The notes under the pieces were generated by a model. It saw only the letters and a program-made list of their open reading frames with translations. It had not been told where the DNA came from and did not search any database. A stretch of DNA of 64,000 nucleotides, from the NCBI GenBank assembly GCA_963781065.1, contig CAWAET010000002.1:1-64000 (forward strand). The letters run 5' to 3'. Shown here piece by piece: positions 49,385-63,857 of the stretch. Positions within the stretch are counted from its first letter, which is position 1; the number at the start of each line of letters is the position of its first letter. The stretch comes from CALZJC01 sp963781065. GTDB taxonomy: Bacteria; Acidobacteriota; Thermoanaerobaculia; Multivoradales; JAHEKO01. The position numbers were made by a program, and so were the translations under genes.

Positions 49385-50248
49385 TTGAAGTACCACACCG
49401 TCATCGTTGTGCCCCACGCCCGGGCGCGGTTCCGCAAACTGCGGATCAGCAACCGTCAGCTGGTGGTCGCGGTGGCGGCTCTGGCCGCGGTCACCCTGGC
49501 CTCGATCTTCACCACCTGGTCGTTCTTCACCAAGACGGTGGACCTGAAGGAGCTCGAGCAGGTGCGCGAGGAGAACGAGTCGCTGCGCCAGGTCAACCGC
49601 TCCTTCGAGGACTCGATCCGCACCCTGCAGAAGCAGCTTGGCGAGTTCGAGGACCGCACGCGGCAGCTGGCCATCGTCGCCGGCCTCGACGAGTTGGGCA
49701 TCGGCCAGCAGGCCGGTATCGGCGGCCAGGAGTCGTACCTCGACGGCCAGGTCGACCTCTCCGCCCTCGGCCAGCGGTCGACCGAGATCGACCGCAGCCT
49801 CGAGGAGGTGGACGCCAAGCTCAGCGAGCGCCAGCGGCTGATCGCCTCGACGCCGGCGATCGCGCCGGTCAAGGGCATCCTCACCAGCAGCTTCGGTGGC
49901 CGCAAGGACCCGATCACCGGCAAGCCGGCCCGGCACTGGGGCATCGACATCGCCACCGCGCCGGGCAGCAGCGTGATGGCCAGCGCCGACGGCATTGTCG
50001 TCCGCACCGGCCGCATCGGCGGTCTCGGCAAGGCGGTCTACGTCTCGCACGGCTACGGCGTGACGACGCGCTACGCCCACCTCGCCTCGATCGAGGTGAC
50101 GCCGGGCCAGCGGGTGGGCCGGGGCGACATGCTCGGCCGGGTGGGCGCCACCGGGCGCGCCACCGGCTATCACCTGCACTACGAGGTGCGGGTCGATGGC
50201 GGCGCGGTGAATCCGCTCGCCTATATCCTCGACGGCACGCGGGGCTAG
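49385..50248 (+). CDS. M23-family (LytM) peptidase, membrane-anchored
   Basis: 287 residues from the TTG at 49385, after an AGAAGAAG stretch. The N-terminus MKYHTVIVVPHARARFRKLR is typical of this family, followed by a membrane helix (VVAVAALAAVTLASIFTTW) and a coiled coil at about 55-95 (LEQVREENESLRQVNRSFED). The C-terminal LytM domain has the zinc ligands in HWGIDIATAPG and HLHYEVRVDGG and the conserved TRYAHLASI. It should cut peptidoglycan cross-links or activate amidases in the periplasm, as do the cell-division EnvC/NlpD-type proteins. The bactofilin at 26.9 kb is a possible functional partner. Confidence 0.87.
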   Translation: MKYHTVIVVPHARARFRKLRISNRQLVVAVAALAAVTLASIFTTWSFFTKTVDLKELEQVREENESLRQVNRSFEDSIRTLQKQLGEFEDRTRQLAIVAGLDELGIGQQAGIGGQESYLDGQVDLSALGQRSTEIDRSLEEVDAKLSERQRLIASTPAIAPVKGILTSSFGGRKDPITGKPARHWGIDIATAPGSSVMASADGIVVRTGRIGGLGKAVYVSHGYGVTTRYAHLASIEVTPGQRVGRGDMLGRVGATGRATGYHLHYEVRVDGGAVNPLAYILDGTRG

Positions 50249-50333
50249 CCCGACCCGCTTCGACCGGGCCGCGGCAGGCCCTTCCAGCCACGGCAGCCGC
50301 CGCGTGAGGGGGCCGCACGGCGGGGAATCTTGC

Positions 50334-50339
50334 TAGACT
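50334..50339 (+). promoter_or_regulatory. Possible extended -10 box for secA
   Basis: TAGACT preceded by TGC (extended -10) lies about 70 bases upstream of the secA ATG. No convincing -35 box is seen. The same TTGCTAGACT string occurs at 15507-15516. Confidence 0.35.
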
Positions 50340-50407
50340 GAGGCCGGTTCTCACGGGCAGCGCCGACCGGCGCCGTCCTCCACCAGGCTCCAACCGCGAC
50401 TCCCCCG

Positions 50408-53148
<2,741 letters not shown>

Positions 53149-53149
<1 letters not shown>

Positions 53150-54627
53150 TGGCCGGGCCTCCCGACCCGCCGCCGACGGCGCTCACCTTCGACGACGTCC
53201 TGCTCGTCCCCGGCCGCTCGGAAGTCCATCCCAACCAGGTCGACCTCTCGACCCGCCTGTCCCGCGGGATCGAGCTGAACATCCCGCTCGTCTCGGCGGC
53301 GATGGACACGGTGACCGAGTCGCGGCTGGCCATCGCCCTGGCCCAGGAGGGCGGCATCGGCATCATCCACAAGAACCTCTCCGTCGAGGACCAGGCCGCC
53401 GAGGTGGACAAGGTCAAGCGCTCGCGAGGCCGGGATGATCGTCGACCCGATCACCATGCGCCCCGAGCAGACGATCGGCGAGGCGCTCGAGGTGATGACC
53501 CACTACCAGATCTCCGGCGTTCCGGTCACCGACGCCGACGGCCACCTCTGCGGCATCCTGACCAACCGCGACCTGCGCTTCGAGACCGACCAGAGCCGGC
53601 CGATCGCCGACCTGATGACCACGGAGAACCTGGTCACGGTGCCCGACGGAACCACCCTCGAGGAGGCCAAGGCGCTGCTCCACCGCCACCGGATCGAGAA
53701 GCTGCTGGTGGTCGACGAGGACGGCGCGCTGAACGGGCTGATCACCGTCAAGGACATCCAGAAGGCCAACCAGTTCCCCAACGCCTGCAAGGACGATCTC
53801 GGCCGCCTGCGGGTCGGCGCCGCGGTCGGCGCCTCGGCCGACGCGGTGGATCGCGCCCGGGCGCTGGTCGAGGCCAAGGTCGACGTCCTGGTGGTCGACA
53901 CCGCCCACGGCCACAGCGCGGGCGTGCTGGAGGCCTGCGCGCGCTTGCGCGAGGCCTTCCCCGACGTCGAGCTGATCGCCGGCAACGTCGCCACCGGCGA
54001 GGGCGCCGCCGCGCTGATCGACGCGGGGCGTCGACGCCGTCAAGGTCGGCATCGGGCCGGGCTCGATCTGCACCACCCGGGTCGTCACCGGCGCCGGCGT
54101 GCCGCAGGTGACCGCCATCCAGGAGTGCGTCGCCGCCGCCGCCGACAGCGGCGTGCCGGTGATCGCCGACGGCGGCATCAAGTTCTCGGGCGACGTGACC
54201 AAGGCGCTGGCCGCCGGCGCCAACTCGGTGATGATCGGCTCGCTGTTCGCCGGCACCGAGGAGAGCCCGGGCGAGACGATCCTCTACCAGGGCCGCACCT
54301 TCAAGGCCTACCGCGGCATGGGCTCGCTGCCGGCGATGGTCGGCGGCGGCGCCGACCGCTACTTCCAGAGCGACGGCGAGGAGCTCGGCAAGCTGGTGCC
54401 CGAGGGCATCGAGGGGATGGTGCCGCTACAAGGGCAGCCTGCACGCGCTGCTGCCCCAGCTCATCGGCGGCCTGCGCTCGGGCATGGGCTGCGCCGGCTG
54501 CGCCACGATCGACGAGCTGCGCACCAAGTCACGCTTCGTCCGCGTCACCGCCGCCGGGCTCAAGGAGAGCCACGCTCACGACGTGGTGATCACCAAGGAA
54601 GCGCCCAACTACTGGGTCGAGCGCTAG
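53149..54627 (+). CDS. guaB: Inosine-5'-monophosphate dehydrogenase, a few frameshifts
   Basis: About 490 residues. It oxidises IMP to XMP, the committed step to guanine nucleotides. LTFDDVLLVPGRSEVHPNQV opens the barrel. Two CBS domains follow (MRPEQTIGEALEVMTHYQIS, TTLEEAKALLHRHRIEKLLV). The catalytic loop GIGPGSICTTRVVTGAGVPQ carries the active Cys, and GGGADRYFQ and MGSLPAM are the flap region. Single added bases near 53430, 54028 and 54428 break the frame. The ATG overlaps the secA stop. The pairing of secA with guaB on one transcript is unusual in function but clear in spacing. Confidence 0.93.
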
Positions 54628-54658
54628 CCGAGCCCGCCGAGCTGCTTCTCCGCCGCGG

Positions 54659-57106
<2,448 letters not shown>

Positions 57107-57205
57107 CTTTCCTCCAGGGGGTCTTGACGGAACGGCCCGACCGGCGCGTGCCCGGCCAAGGCTATCGCCCGCCCAGCGCGCCAGGCAACCGGTAGGGAGC
57201 TGAGA

Positions 57206-58471
57206 TCACTCCCGCCAGGCGCGCGGATCGAGATCGTAGGGCGCCGGCGTCAGGTTCTCGACCCCGTCCGGCCCCAGCCAGCAGAGATCTTCCAGCCGCA
57301 CGCCCCAGCCGGCCTCGGGGTCGTACAGCCCGGGCTCGAGGGTGAACAGGTCGCCCACCGCCAGGGTGCCATCGCCGCCGGCGGCCGCCCGCCGGAAGCT
57401 GGGCAGTTCGTGCAGCTCGTAGCCGACGCCGTGGCCCAGGCCGTGGACGTACCCGCGCACGGTCTCCGGGTCCTGCACCACGGTCGCATAGCCGGCCGCC
57501 TCGAAACCGACGCAGGCGCCGCTCTGGAGCTCCCAGCCGGACGTGCCGGCGCGGCTCGAGCGGTAGGCGGCGGCCAACGCCGCGAGAACCGCACCGTGGG
57601 CGGCGGCCAGGTCGGCCGGCGGCTCACCGACGCAGAAGGTGCGGGTGCAGTCGGCGAACAGCCGGCGGCGGGGAAACAGGTCGACGACGATCGACTCGCC
57701 GGCCCGCAGCACGCGATCGTCGGCGCCCCGGCTGTGCGGCACCGCGCTGTCCGCCCCGGCGGCGAGGATGTTCCCCTCGGGCTGCTCCAGGCCCTCGCGG
57801 GCCAGGATCGCCCCGACCTCGCCGCGCAGCCTGCCGGCGGTCAGCCGTTCGCCGTCCAGCCACAGCTCGGCGCCGCGCGGCGCCGCGGCCGCCAGCAGCT
57901 CGGCCACCCGGGCAAGCGCCGCCACGGTGGCCACCGCGGCCCGCCGTGCCGCCGCCAGCTCCGCCTCGGTCTTGCGCTTGCGTAGCCGCCGGGTCACCGC
58001 GCCGCCGTCGACCAGCTCCCAGCCGGCCTCGCCCAGTGCCCGGGCCGCGGCGAGCAGCACGCCGGCGCCCGGGCGGCCGGCCACCGCCACCGCACCCGGC
58101 GCCACCGCGGCCGCCTCGAGGCCGCGGCGCAAGAGCTCGGCCCAGAGCTCGCCCGGCGGCAGCCCTCGGTCGATCAGCCCCGCCAGCCCCAGGCGGGAGG
58201 GCGTCAGAACCCGGCAGCCGGTGCCGGCGGCCTCCTGCCGTTCCATGGCGGTCAGGTAGCCCAGGTACGGCGGTCCCGCGACGCCGCACCGGGCGACGAG
58301 AAAGCTCTCGCCGAGATGGGCGTCGCCGACGAATGGCGCCAGGTCAGGATCGGCCGACGAGGAGGCGATCACCAGCAGCGCGCGGCAGCCGGCGGACTCG
58401 AGCTCGCCGTCGAGCATCTGCCATGGCGCCGGCGATGCCGCCGCGGGGCCGGTCGAGGCGGCTCGGTCCAT
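57206..58471 (-). CDS. M24-family metallopeptidase (Xaa-Pro aminopeptidase-like)
   Basis: 421 residues. The N-terminal creatinase-like domain is followed by the pita-bread catalytic domain. Metal ligands are in order: Asp in SIVVDLFPRRR, Asp in LFADCTRTF, His in GLGHGVGYELHELP, Glu in DLFTLEPGLYD and Glu in WGVRLEDLCWL. All five are present, so it should cleave peptides before proline or similar bonds in the cytoplasm. No signal peptide. It lies 15 bases downstream of trxA on the same strand. Confidence 0.87.
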   Translation of the reverse strand: MDRAASTGPAAASPAPWQMLDGELESAGCRALLVIASSSADPDLAPFVGDAHLGESFLVARCGVAGPPYLGYLTAMERQEAAGTGCRVLTPSRLGLAGLIDRGLPPGELWAELLRRGLEAAAVAPGAVAVAGRPGAGVLLAAARALGEAGWELVDGGAVTRRLRKRKTEAELAAARRAAVATVAALARVAELLAAAAPRGAELWLDGERLTAGRLRGEVGAILAREGLEQPEGNILAAGADSAVPHSRGADDRVLRAGESIVVDLFPRRRLFADCTRTFCVGEPPADLAAAHGAVLAALAAAYRSSRAGTSGWELQSGACVGFEAAGYATVVQDPETVRGYVHGLGHGVGYELHELPSFRRAAAGGDGTLAVGDLFTLEPGLYDPEAGWGVRLEDLCWLGPDGVENLTPAPYDLDPRAWRE

Positions 58472-58486
58472 CGGCGCTGACGGAGG

Positions 58487-58825
58487 CTAGGCGGGCTGGA
58501 CGTGGGGGTCGAGGAACTTCTCGAAGGCCGCCTTGGGCAGGGCGCCCATCGTGCGGTCGGCGGCAGCGCCCTTCTTGAACAGGATGAAGGTCGGAATGCT
58601 CTGCACCTGGTGCTCGATCGCCAGGGCCTGGTTCTCGTCGACGTTGAGCTTGGCGATCTTCACCTTGCCGGCCATCTCGTCGGCGATCTGGTCCAGGACC
58701 GGCGCCACCATGCGGCACGGCCCGCACCAGGCGGCCCAGAAATCCACCAGCACCGGCACGTCGGAATCCAGCACCTGGCTCTTGAAGTTTTCGGTGTCCA
58801 CGGTCAGCACATTCTCGCTTGCCAT
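58487..58825 (-). CDS. trxA: Thioredoxin
   Basis: 112 residues, a single thioredoxin fold. The active site is FWAAWCGPCRMVAPVLDQ with the redox-active Cys pair, and the cis-Pro loop is VQSIPTFILFKKG. It reduces disulfides of cytoplasmic proteins. GAGGGA about ten bases before the ATG may serve as ribosome-binding site. It is the third gene of the run rimO, ribF, trxA, M24 peptidase. Confidence 0.95.
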   Translation of the reverse strand: MASENVLTVDTENFKSQVLDSDVPVLVDFWAAWCGPCRMVAPVLDQIADEMAGKVKIAKLNVDENQALAIEHQVQSIPTFILFKKGAAADRTMGALPKAAFEKFLDPHVQPA

Positions 58826-58910
58826 CGATTCGGTCCCTCGATCTGTTGCTTGGTCTGTCGGTTGGTGGGATCAGGCGGGGGGAGCTGCGAGGCGATTCCG
58901 CCGCGATGGG

Positions 58911-59879
58911 TCAGTCGGCGGGCGCGCTACGGTTCTGGTAACAGCCGGTGGCGGCGAAGTATTCTCGCGCCGCCTCCGCGTCGCGGCCGATCTGCTCGCG
59001 CAGCGCGTCGGCCGACGGGAACTTGCGTTCCGGGCGCAGCCGGTGCAGCACCTCGAGATCGACCCGCTCGCCATAGATGTCGCGGTCGAAATCGAGCACG
59101 TGACACTCCACGAGGCGAGGATGCTCGGCGTAGACCGTCGGCCTCCTGCCGACGTTGGTCACCGACGGCAGATCCTCGGCCAACGCCGGAATCCGCAGGC
59201 GGCTGACGTAGACGCCATCGGCGGGGAGCAGCTCGTTGTCCAGCGCGAGATTGGCCGTCGGCCAGCCCAGCCCCCGGCCGCGGCCGTCGCCGCGGACGAC
59301 GATGCCGCTCAGGGCGTACGGCCGGCCGAGCAGCCGGGCGGCCTCCTCCGCCTGGCCGTCCGCCACCGCGGCCCGGATGCGGGTGCTGGAGACCGGCTCG
59401 CCGCCGCTCGTCACCTCGGCGCAGCCGAAGGCGGCGAAACCGAAGCTTTCGCCCGTGGTCCGCAGGAGCGACAGGTCGCCCTCGCGGTCGCGGCCGAAGG
59501 CGAAGCGCGAGCCGACGTAGACCTCCTTGACCGCCAGCGCACCGACCAGGAAATCGCGCACGAACCGCCGCGCCGGCAGCGCGGCGAAGCTGGGCGTGAA
59601 GCGCACTACGATCAGGGCATCCAGGCCGGACTCCTCCAGCAGCGCCTGCTTCTGCCCCTCGGTGGTCAGAAGCGGCGGCGCCTGCTCGGGACGCAGGATG
59701 CTCAGCGGATGCGGCTCGAAGGTCACGACCGCCGATCCCAGGCCGGTCTCCCGCGCCCGGGCGGTCACCAGTTCGAGAATGCGCCGCTGGCCGACGTGGA
59801 TGCCGTCGAAGTTGCCCACCGTCACGACCAGGTCGCGCGGCAGGTCGTCGCGCCCCCAGGCGTCGCGCACGACCCGCAT
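58911..59879 (-). CDS. ribF: Riboflavin kinase / FAD synthetase
   Basis: 322 residues. It makes FMN and then FAD from riboflavin. The N-terminal nucleotidyltransferase domain has TVGNFDGIHVGQRRILE, VVTFEPHPL and SSTRIRAAVADG. The C-terminal kinase domain has GRGLGWPTANLAL and SVTNVGRRPTV with a final VDLEVLHRLRPERKFPS. Length and order match standard bifunctional RibF. The ATG overlaps the rimO stop by one base. Confidence 0.95.
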   Translation of the reverse strand: MRVVRDAWGRDDLPRDLVVTVGNFDGIHVGQRRILELVTARARETGLGSAVVTFEPHPLSILRPEQAPPLLTTEGQKQALLEESGLDALIVVRFTPSFAALPARRFVRDFLVGALAVKEVYVGSRFAFGRDREGDLSLLRTTGESFGFAAFGCAEVTSGGEPVSSTRIRAAVADGQAEEAARLLGRPYALSGIVVRGDGRGRGLGWPTANLALDNELLPADGVYVSRLRIPALAEDLPSVTNVGRRPTVYAEHPRLVECHVLDFDRDIYGERVDLEVLHRLRPERKFPSADALREQIGRDAEAAREYFAATGCYQNRSAPAD

Positions 59880-61252
59880 CAGGCGGCGGCCACCTCGACG
59901 CCGGGGACGCCGCTCGGCCCGACGACGCGGCCCACCACGTCGTCCGGCCAGGCGTCGGTGATCTCGACCTCGACGATCGAGCCGGCCGGCGCGGTGCCGT
60001 CGTTGATCAGCACCCGGCCGTCGATCTCCGGCGCCTGTCCGCGATGGCGGCCCTCGAGCAGGTGCTCGCTCTCGCCGCAGACGCCCTCGACCAGCACCTC
60101 GAGCCGGCGGCCGACCAGCCGCTGCCGGCTGGCGAGGGCGATCGGCCGCTGCGCTTCGAGCAGCCGCTGATGACGGCCGCGAGCCGTCGCGGCCGCCACT
60201 CGGGAGCCCAGCTCGGCCGCCGGCGTGCCCTCCTCACGGCTGTAGACGAAGGCCCCGAGATGGTCGAAGCGGGCGCGCTCGACGAACTGCATCAGGTGGT
60301 CGAAATGCTCTCGGCGCTCGCCCGGGAAGCCGACGATGAAGGTCGAGCGAAGCGAGATCTCGGGCACCAGCTCGCGCGCCCGATCGAGCAGGCGCAGGTA
60401 GCCGTCGGGCGAGCCGCCGCGCAGCATCGCCCGCAGGATCTGCGGATGGCTGTGCTGTAGGGGCATGTCGACATACGGCACGAAGCGCCGCTCCGCCGCC
60501 ATCAACCGCAGCAGGCCCTCGTCGAGAGTCGTCGGATAGGCGTAGAGAAAGCGGATCCAGGGCAGCTCGGTGGCCTCCAGCAGGCCCTCGACCAGCCGCC
60601 GCATCCCGGCTCGCTTGAGCCCCAGGTCCTCGCCGTAGCGGGTGGTGTCCTGGGCGATCAGGACGAGCTCGCGCACGCCCTGCGCCTCGAGCTGCCGGGC
60701 TTCGGCCACCAGGTCCGCCACCGGGCGGCTGCGAAAGCGGCCGCGCCAGAGCGGGATGGCGCAGAAGGTGCACGGGTTGTCGCAGCCCTCGGCGACCTTG
60801 AGATAGGCGTAGCCGCGGGTGGTGAGCTTGCGCGGCGCGGTGTGGTCGAAGACCAGGTGCGACGGCGACGGCGGCGGCGCCTCGCCGCCGATCTCCACCA
60901 GATCGCCCACCCGGCGCAGATCGTCGAGGCCGATGAAGCCGTCGATCTCGGGGATGGCGCTCTCGAGCTCGGGACCGTACCGGTTGACCATGCAGCCGGC
61001 GACCAGCAGCCGCTTCTTCGTGCCGGCCTTGGCTCGCGCCACCTCGAGAATCGCGTCGATCGACTCCTGCTTGGCCTCATCGATGAAGCCGCAGGTGTTG
61101 ACGATCACCGTCTCCGCTTCGTCCAGGTCGTTGACGATCCGGTGGCCGCGGCGCTCCAGCTCGCCCAGCATGACCTCGCTGTCGACCAGATTCTTGGCGC
61201 AGCCCAGGCTGATCAGGCCCACGCGGCCGGCGGTCGGGATCTTGTCGCTCAC
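59879..61252 (-). CDS. rimO: Ribosomal protein S12 methylthiotransferase
   Basis: 457 residues. It adds a methylthio group to Asp of ribosomal protein S12. The N-terminal UPF0004 domain carries the first cluster Cys residues (ISLGCAKNLVDSEVMLGEL, VNTCGFIDEAKQESIDAIL, VAGCMVNRYG). The radical-SAM domain has the CxxxCxxC motif in VAEGCDNPCTFCAIPLWRG. A TRAM domain ends the protein. The SLGCAKN and GFIDEAKQES words distinguish RimO from MiaB. The frame is intact. Confidence 0.95.
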   Translation of the reverse strand: MSDKIPTAGRVGLISLGCAKNLVDSEVMLGELERRGHRIVNDLDEAETVIVNTCGFIDEAKQESIDAILEVARAKAGTKKRLLVAGCMVNRYGPELESAIPEIDGFIGLDDLRRVGDLVEIGGEAPPPSPSHLVFDHTAPRKLTTRGYAYLKVAEGCDNPCTFCAIPLWRGRFRSRPVADLVAEARQLEAQGVRELVLIAQDTTRYGEDLGLKRAGMRRLVEGLLEATELPWIRFLYAYPTTLDEGLLRLMAAERRFVPYVDMPLQHSHPQILRAMLRGGSPDGYLRLLDRARELVPEISLRSTFIVGFPGERREHFDHLMQFVERARFDHLGAFVYSREEGTPAAELGSRVAAATARGRHQRLLEAQRPIALASRQRLVGRRLEVLVEGVCGESEHLLEGRHRGQAPEIDGRVLINDGTAPAGSIVEVEITDAWPDDVVGRVVGPSGVPGVEVAAA

Positions 61253-61327
61253 GGCGGTCGATTCTAGCGGTTGAGTATGCGCGGCCGACGGAGCTTTCGG
61301 GCCGCTTGGGGTGGCGTGCGGCCGCGC

Positions 61328-61786
61328 TCAGGCGGCCTTCAGCTCGGAAGTGCAGTGCGGGCAGCGGCGGGCCGCGATCGGGATCTCGGTGTCGCAGAAG
61401 TCGCACTTCTTGGTCGTCGGCTCGGCCGGCGGCGCCTCTTCCTCTTGCTTCCACCGATTGATGTTCTTGACCATCATGAAGATGGCGAAGGCAACGATGA
61501 GAAAGGTGATGATGGTGTTGACGAACACGCCGTAGTTGACGGTCACGGCGCCGGCTTCGCGCGCCGCCGCCAGCGAGTCGTAGGGGCCCGCGATCTCGGC
61601 GCCCGCCTTCAGCACGGTGAACATGTTGGAGAAATCGACGCCGCCCAGCAGCAGCCCGATCGGCGGCATCAGCACGTCGTCGACCAGCGACTTGACGATG
61701 GGGCTGAAGGCGCCGCCGATGACGATACCGATCGCCATGTCCAGCACGCTGCCCTTCATGGCGAACTCCTTGAACTCTTTCAACAT
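61328..61786 (-). CDS. mscL: Large-conductance mechanosensitive channel with zinc-ribbon tail
   Basis: 152 residues. The MscL body has the N-terminal amphipathic helix (MLKEFKEFAMKGSVLDMAIG), the pore helix (IGIVIGGAFSPIVKSLVDDV) and the second helix (FVNTIITFLIVAFAIFMMVK). It opens under membrane tension to release solutes in osmotic downshock. The C-terminus is unusual: after a short linker it carries CDFCDTEIPIAARRCPHC, a four-Cys zinc ribbon, in the cytoplasm where ordinary MscL has a helical bundle. GAAGGAG precedes the ATG. Confidence 0.93.
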   Translation of the reverse strand: MLKEFKEFAMKGSVLDMAIGIVIGGAFSPIVKSLVDDVLMPPIGLLLGGVDFSNMFTVLKAGAEIAGPYDSLAAAREAGAVTVNYGVFVNTIITFLIVAFAIFMMVKNINRWKQEEEAPPAEPTTKKCDFCDTEIPIAARRCPHCTSELKAA

Positions 61787-62000
61787 TCTTACGCTCCTTC
61801 TTCCGTCCCCGTGTGGCGGGGGGCGCGCCGGACCGGCCGTGCCCGGAGCTGTCGTTTGGGATGATTCGACCCGGCGGAACGCCGAGCCGACTGACGGGTA
61901 TCGTACCCCAGATCGGTCTCGAGAACGCGGCCCGGCCCTGGCCCGGCCCCACAGCCGCGCTCGTTGCCGCCGGCCGCTCCACGGGCTACGATGCCAGTCC

Positions 62001-63857
62001 GTGAGCGCGCTTGCCGAACTGCCCGGGGCCGTCGCGACGGCGACCTGGGAGGTCTACCTGCTCGCCAGCCCCTACATCCTGGTGGGGCTGGCAGCGGCCG
62101 GCCTGCTGCATGGGCTGCTGCCCGCCGCGCGCGTGGCTCGCTGGCTGGGCCGCCCGGGCCTGGGCTCGATGGCTCGCGGCGCGCTGCTCGGAATCCCCCT
62201 GCCGCTGTGCTCGTGCGCCGTGGTGCCGGTCACCCTGGAGCTGTCACGCAAGGGCGCCAGCCGCGAGGCCTCGCTGGCCTTCCTGGTGTCGACACCCGAG
62301 ACCGGGGTCGACTCGATGCTGCTGACCTGGGGCCTGATGGGGCCGGTGATGACCGTCGCTCGCCCGATCGCGGCGCTGGCCACCAGCCTGGTGGCGGCGA
62401 TCTCGTCGCGGCTCAGCGGCTCGGAGCCGGCCGGCGCCGACCCGGCGCCGGAGCCGGCGGACGATATGCCGGAGCCGGCGCGGCCAGGACTGCGCCGCGG
62501 CCTTCGCTACGGCTTTCGCGGCATGGTCGACGAGATCGGCTTCTGGCTGGTCCTCGGGCTAGTCCTGACCGGCGTGATCACCGCCCTGGTCCCGGACGAC
62601 CTCATCGGCGAGGGCATCGGCCGCGGCCCGCTCGCCCTGCTCGCCATGCTGCTGCTCGGCGTGCCCCTCTACATGTGCGCCTCCGCCTCGACGCCGATCG
62701 CCGCCGCCCTGATGCTCAAGGGGCTGAGCCCCGGCGCGGCCCTGGTCTTCCTGCTCGCCGGACCGGCCACCAACGCCTCGTCGCTGGTGCTCATCGCCCG
62801 CTTCTTCGGCCGCCGTTTCCTGGCCATCTATCTCGGCAGCGTCGCGGTGACCGCCCTGGCGTCGGGGCTGGCGCTCGACCTGCTGGCGGCCGCCGCCGGC
62901 TGGTCGATGCTGCCGCGGCTCGCCGCCGGCCATGGCCCCGAGAGCCGGGGGCTGGGGCTGGCCGCGGCGGCGGTCCTGACCGTTCTGCTGGGAGCCAGCT
63001 TCGCCCGTGGCTCCTGGCGGTCCGCGCTGCGCGAGGTGGTCGGCGACCTGCGTCAGTGGGGCAAGCTCCTCCGGGATGGCACCGGCGACGCCGTCGAGCC
63101 GGCCGAGAGCCACTGCGCCGCCCGCCTGCCCTACCGCGGCCGGCGCCACGCCCGGCGCGTCCCCGGCGAGCCCGCCCTGGCCCTCAGGGGGGTCTCCTGC
63201 CGCTATCCGGCGGAGCGCCGCGTCGCCCTGAGCGGCATCGATCTGGCGGCCGCCGCCGGCGCGCGGGTCGCCGTCGTCGGGCCCAACGGGGCCGGCAAGT
63301 CCACCTTGCTCAAGGTGATCGCCGGGCTGCTGCCGCCGATCTCGGGCGAGATTCGGCTCTATGGGCAGCCCGAGGCGGCCTTCCACCATCGGGTCGCCTA
63401 CCTGCCGCAGCGCGGCGACCTCGACTGGGGCTTCCCGCTGTCGGTGTCGCGGCTGGTTCTGACCGGCCGCTACGTGCACCTCGGCTGGCTGCAGCGGCCC
63501 TCATCGCGCGACGAGGAGATCGTCCGCCGGGTCCTCTCCCGGCTGAAGCTCGAGCCTCTGGCCGACCGCCTGGTCGGCCAGCTCTCCGGCGGCCAGCAGC
63601 AGCGGGCACTGCTGGGCCGCGCCCTGGCCCAGGAGGCCGATCTGCTGCTGCTCGACGAGCCGCTGAGCGCGGTCGACGTGGAGACCCGGGCGGTGATGGC
63701 GGAGGTGCTCGACGAGCTGCGCCGCAACGGCACCACCGTGCTGGTGGCGACACACGACATCGGCCGCCGCGAAGGCGAGTACGACGACGCCCTGTTCCTG
63801 AGCGAGGGCCGGATCGTGACGCCGCCGGCCGCGACGCCAACGGAGGCCGCCGGTTGA
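62001..63857 (+). CDS. Fusion of SO_0444-type metal efflux permease with ABC transporter ATPase
   Basis: 618 residues from the GTG at 62001. The first 380 residues form a DUF318/ArsP-like SO_0444 permease with about eight helices and the signatures IPLPLCSCAVVPVTLELSRK, FLVSTPETGVDSMLLTWGLM and VPLYMCASASTPIAAALMLK, LLAGPATNASS. The last 210 residues form an ABC ATPase of the ZnuC/MntB type: Walker A VVGPNGAGKSTLLKVIAG, signature LSGGQQQRALLG, Walker B LLLLDEPLSAVD and switch His VATHD. The junction (about 62980-63190) is a hydrophobic stretch and a polar linker. The next gene is the matching ABC-3 permease. The join could be a real fusion or an artefact of a lost stop. Confidence 0.75.
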   Translation: MSALAELPGAVATATWEVYLLASPYILVGLAAAGLLHGLLPAARVARWLGRPGLGSMARGALLGIPLPLCSCAVVPVTLELSRKGASREASLAFLVSTPETGVDSMLLTWGLMGPVMTVARPIAALATSLVAAISSRLSGSEPAGADPAPEPADDMPEPARPGLRRGLRYGFRGMVDEIGFWLVLGLVLTGVITALVPDDLIGEGIGRGPLALLAMLLLGVPLYMCASASTPIAAALMLKGLSPGAALVFLLAGPATNASSLVLIARFFGRRFLAIYLGSVAVTALASGLALDLLAAAAGWSMLPRLAAGHGPESRGLGLAAAAVLTVLLGASFARGSWRSALREVVGDLRQWGKLLRDGTGDAVEPAESHCAARLPYRGRRHARRVPGEPALALRGVSCRYPAERRVALSGIDLAAAAGARVAVVGPNGAGKSTLLKVIAGLLPPISGEIRLYGQPEAAFHHRVAYLPQRGDLDWGFPLSVSRLVLTGRYVHLGWLQRPSSRDEEIVRRVLSRLKLEPLADRLVGQLSGGQQQRALLGRALAQEADLLLLDEPLSAVDVETRAVMAEVLDELRRNGTTVLVATHDIGRREGEYDDALFLSEGRIVTPPAATPTEAAG

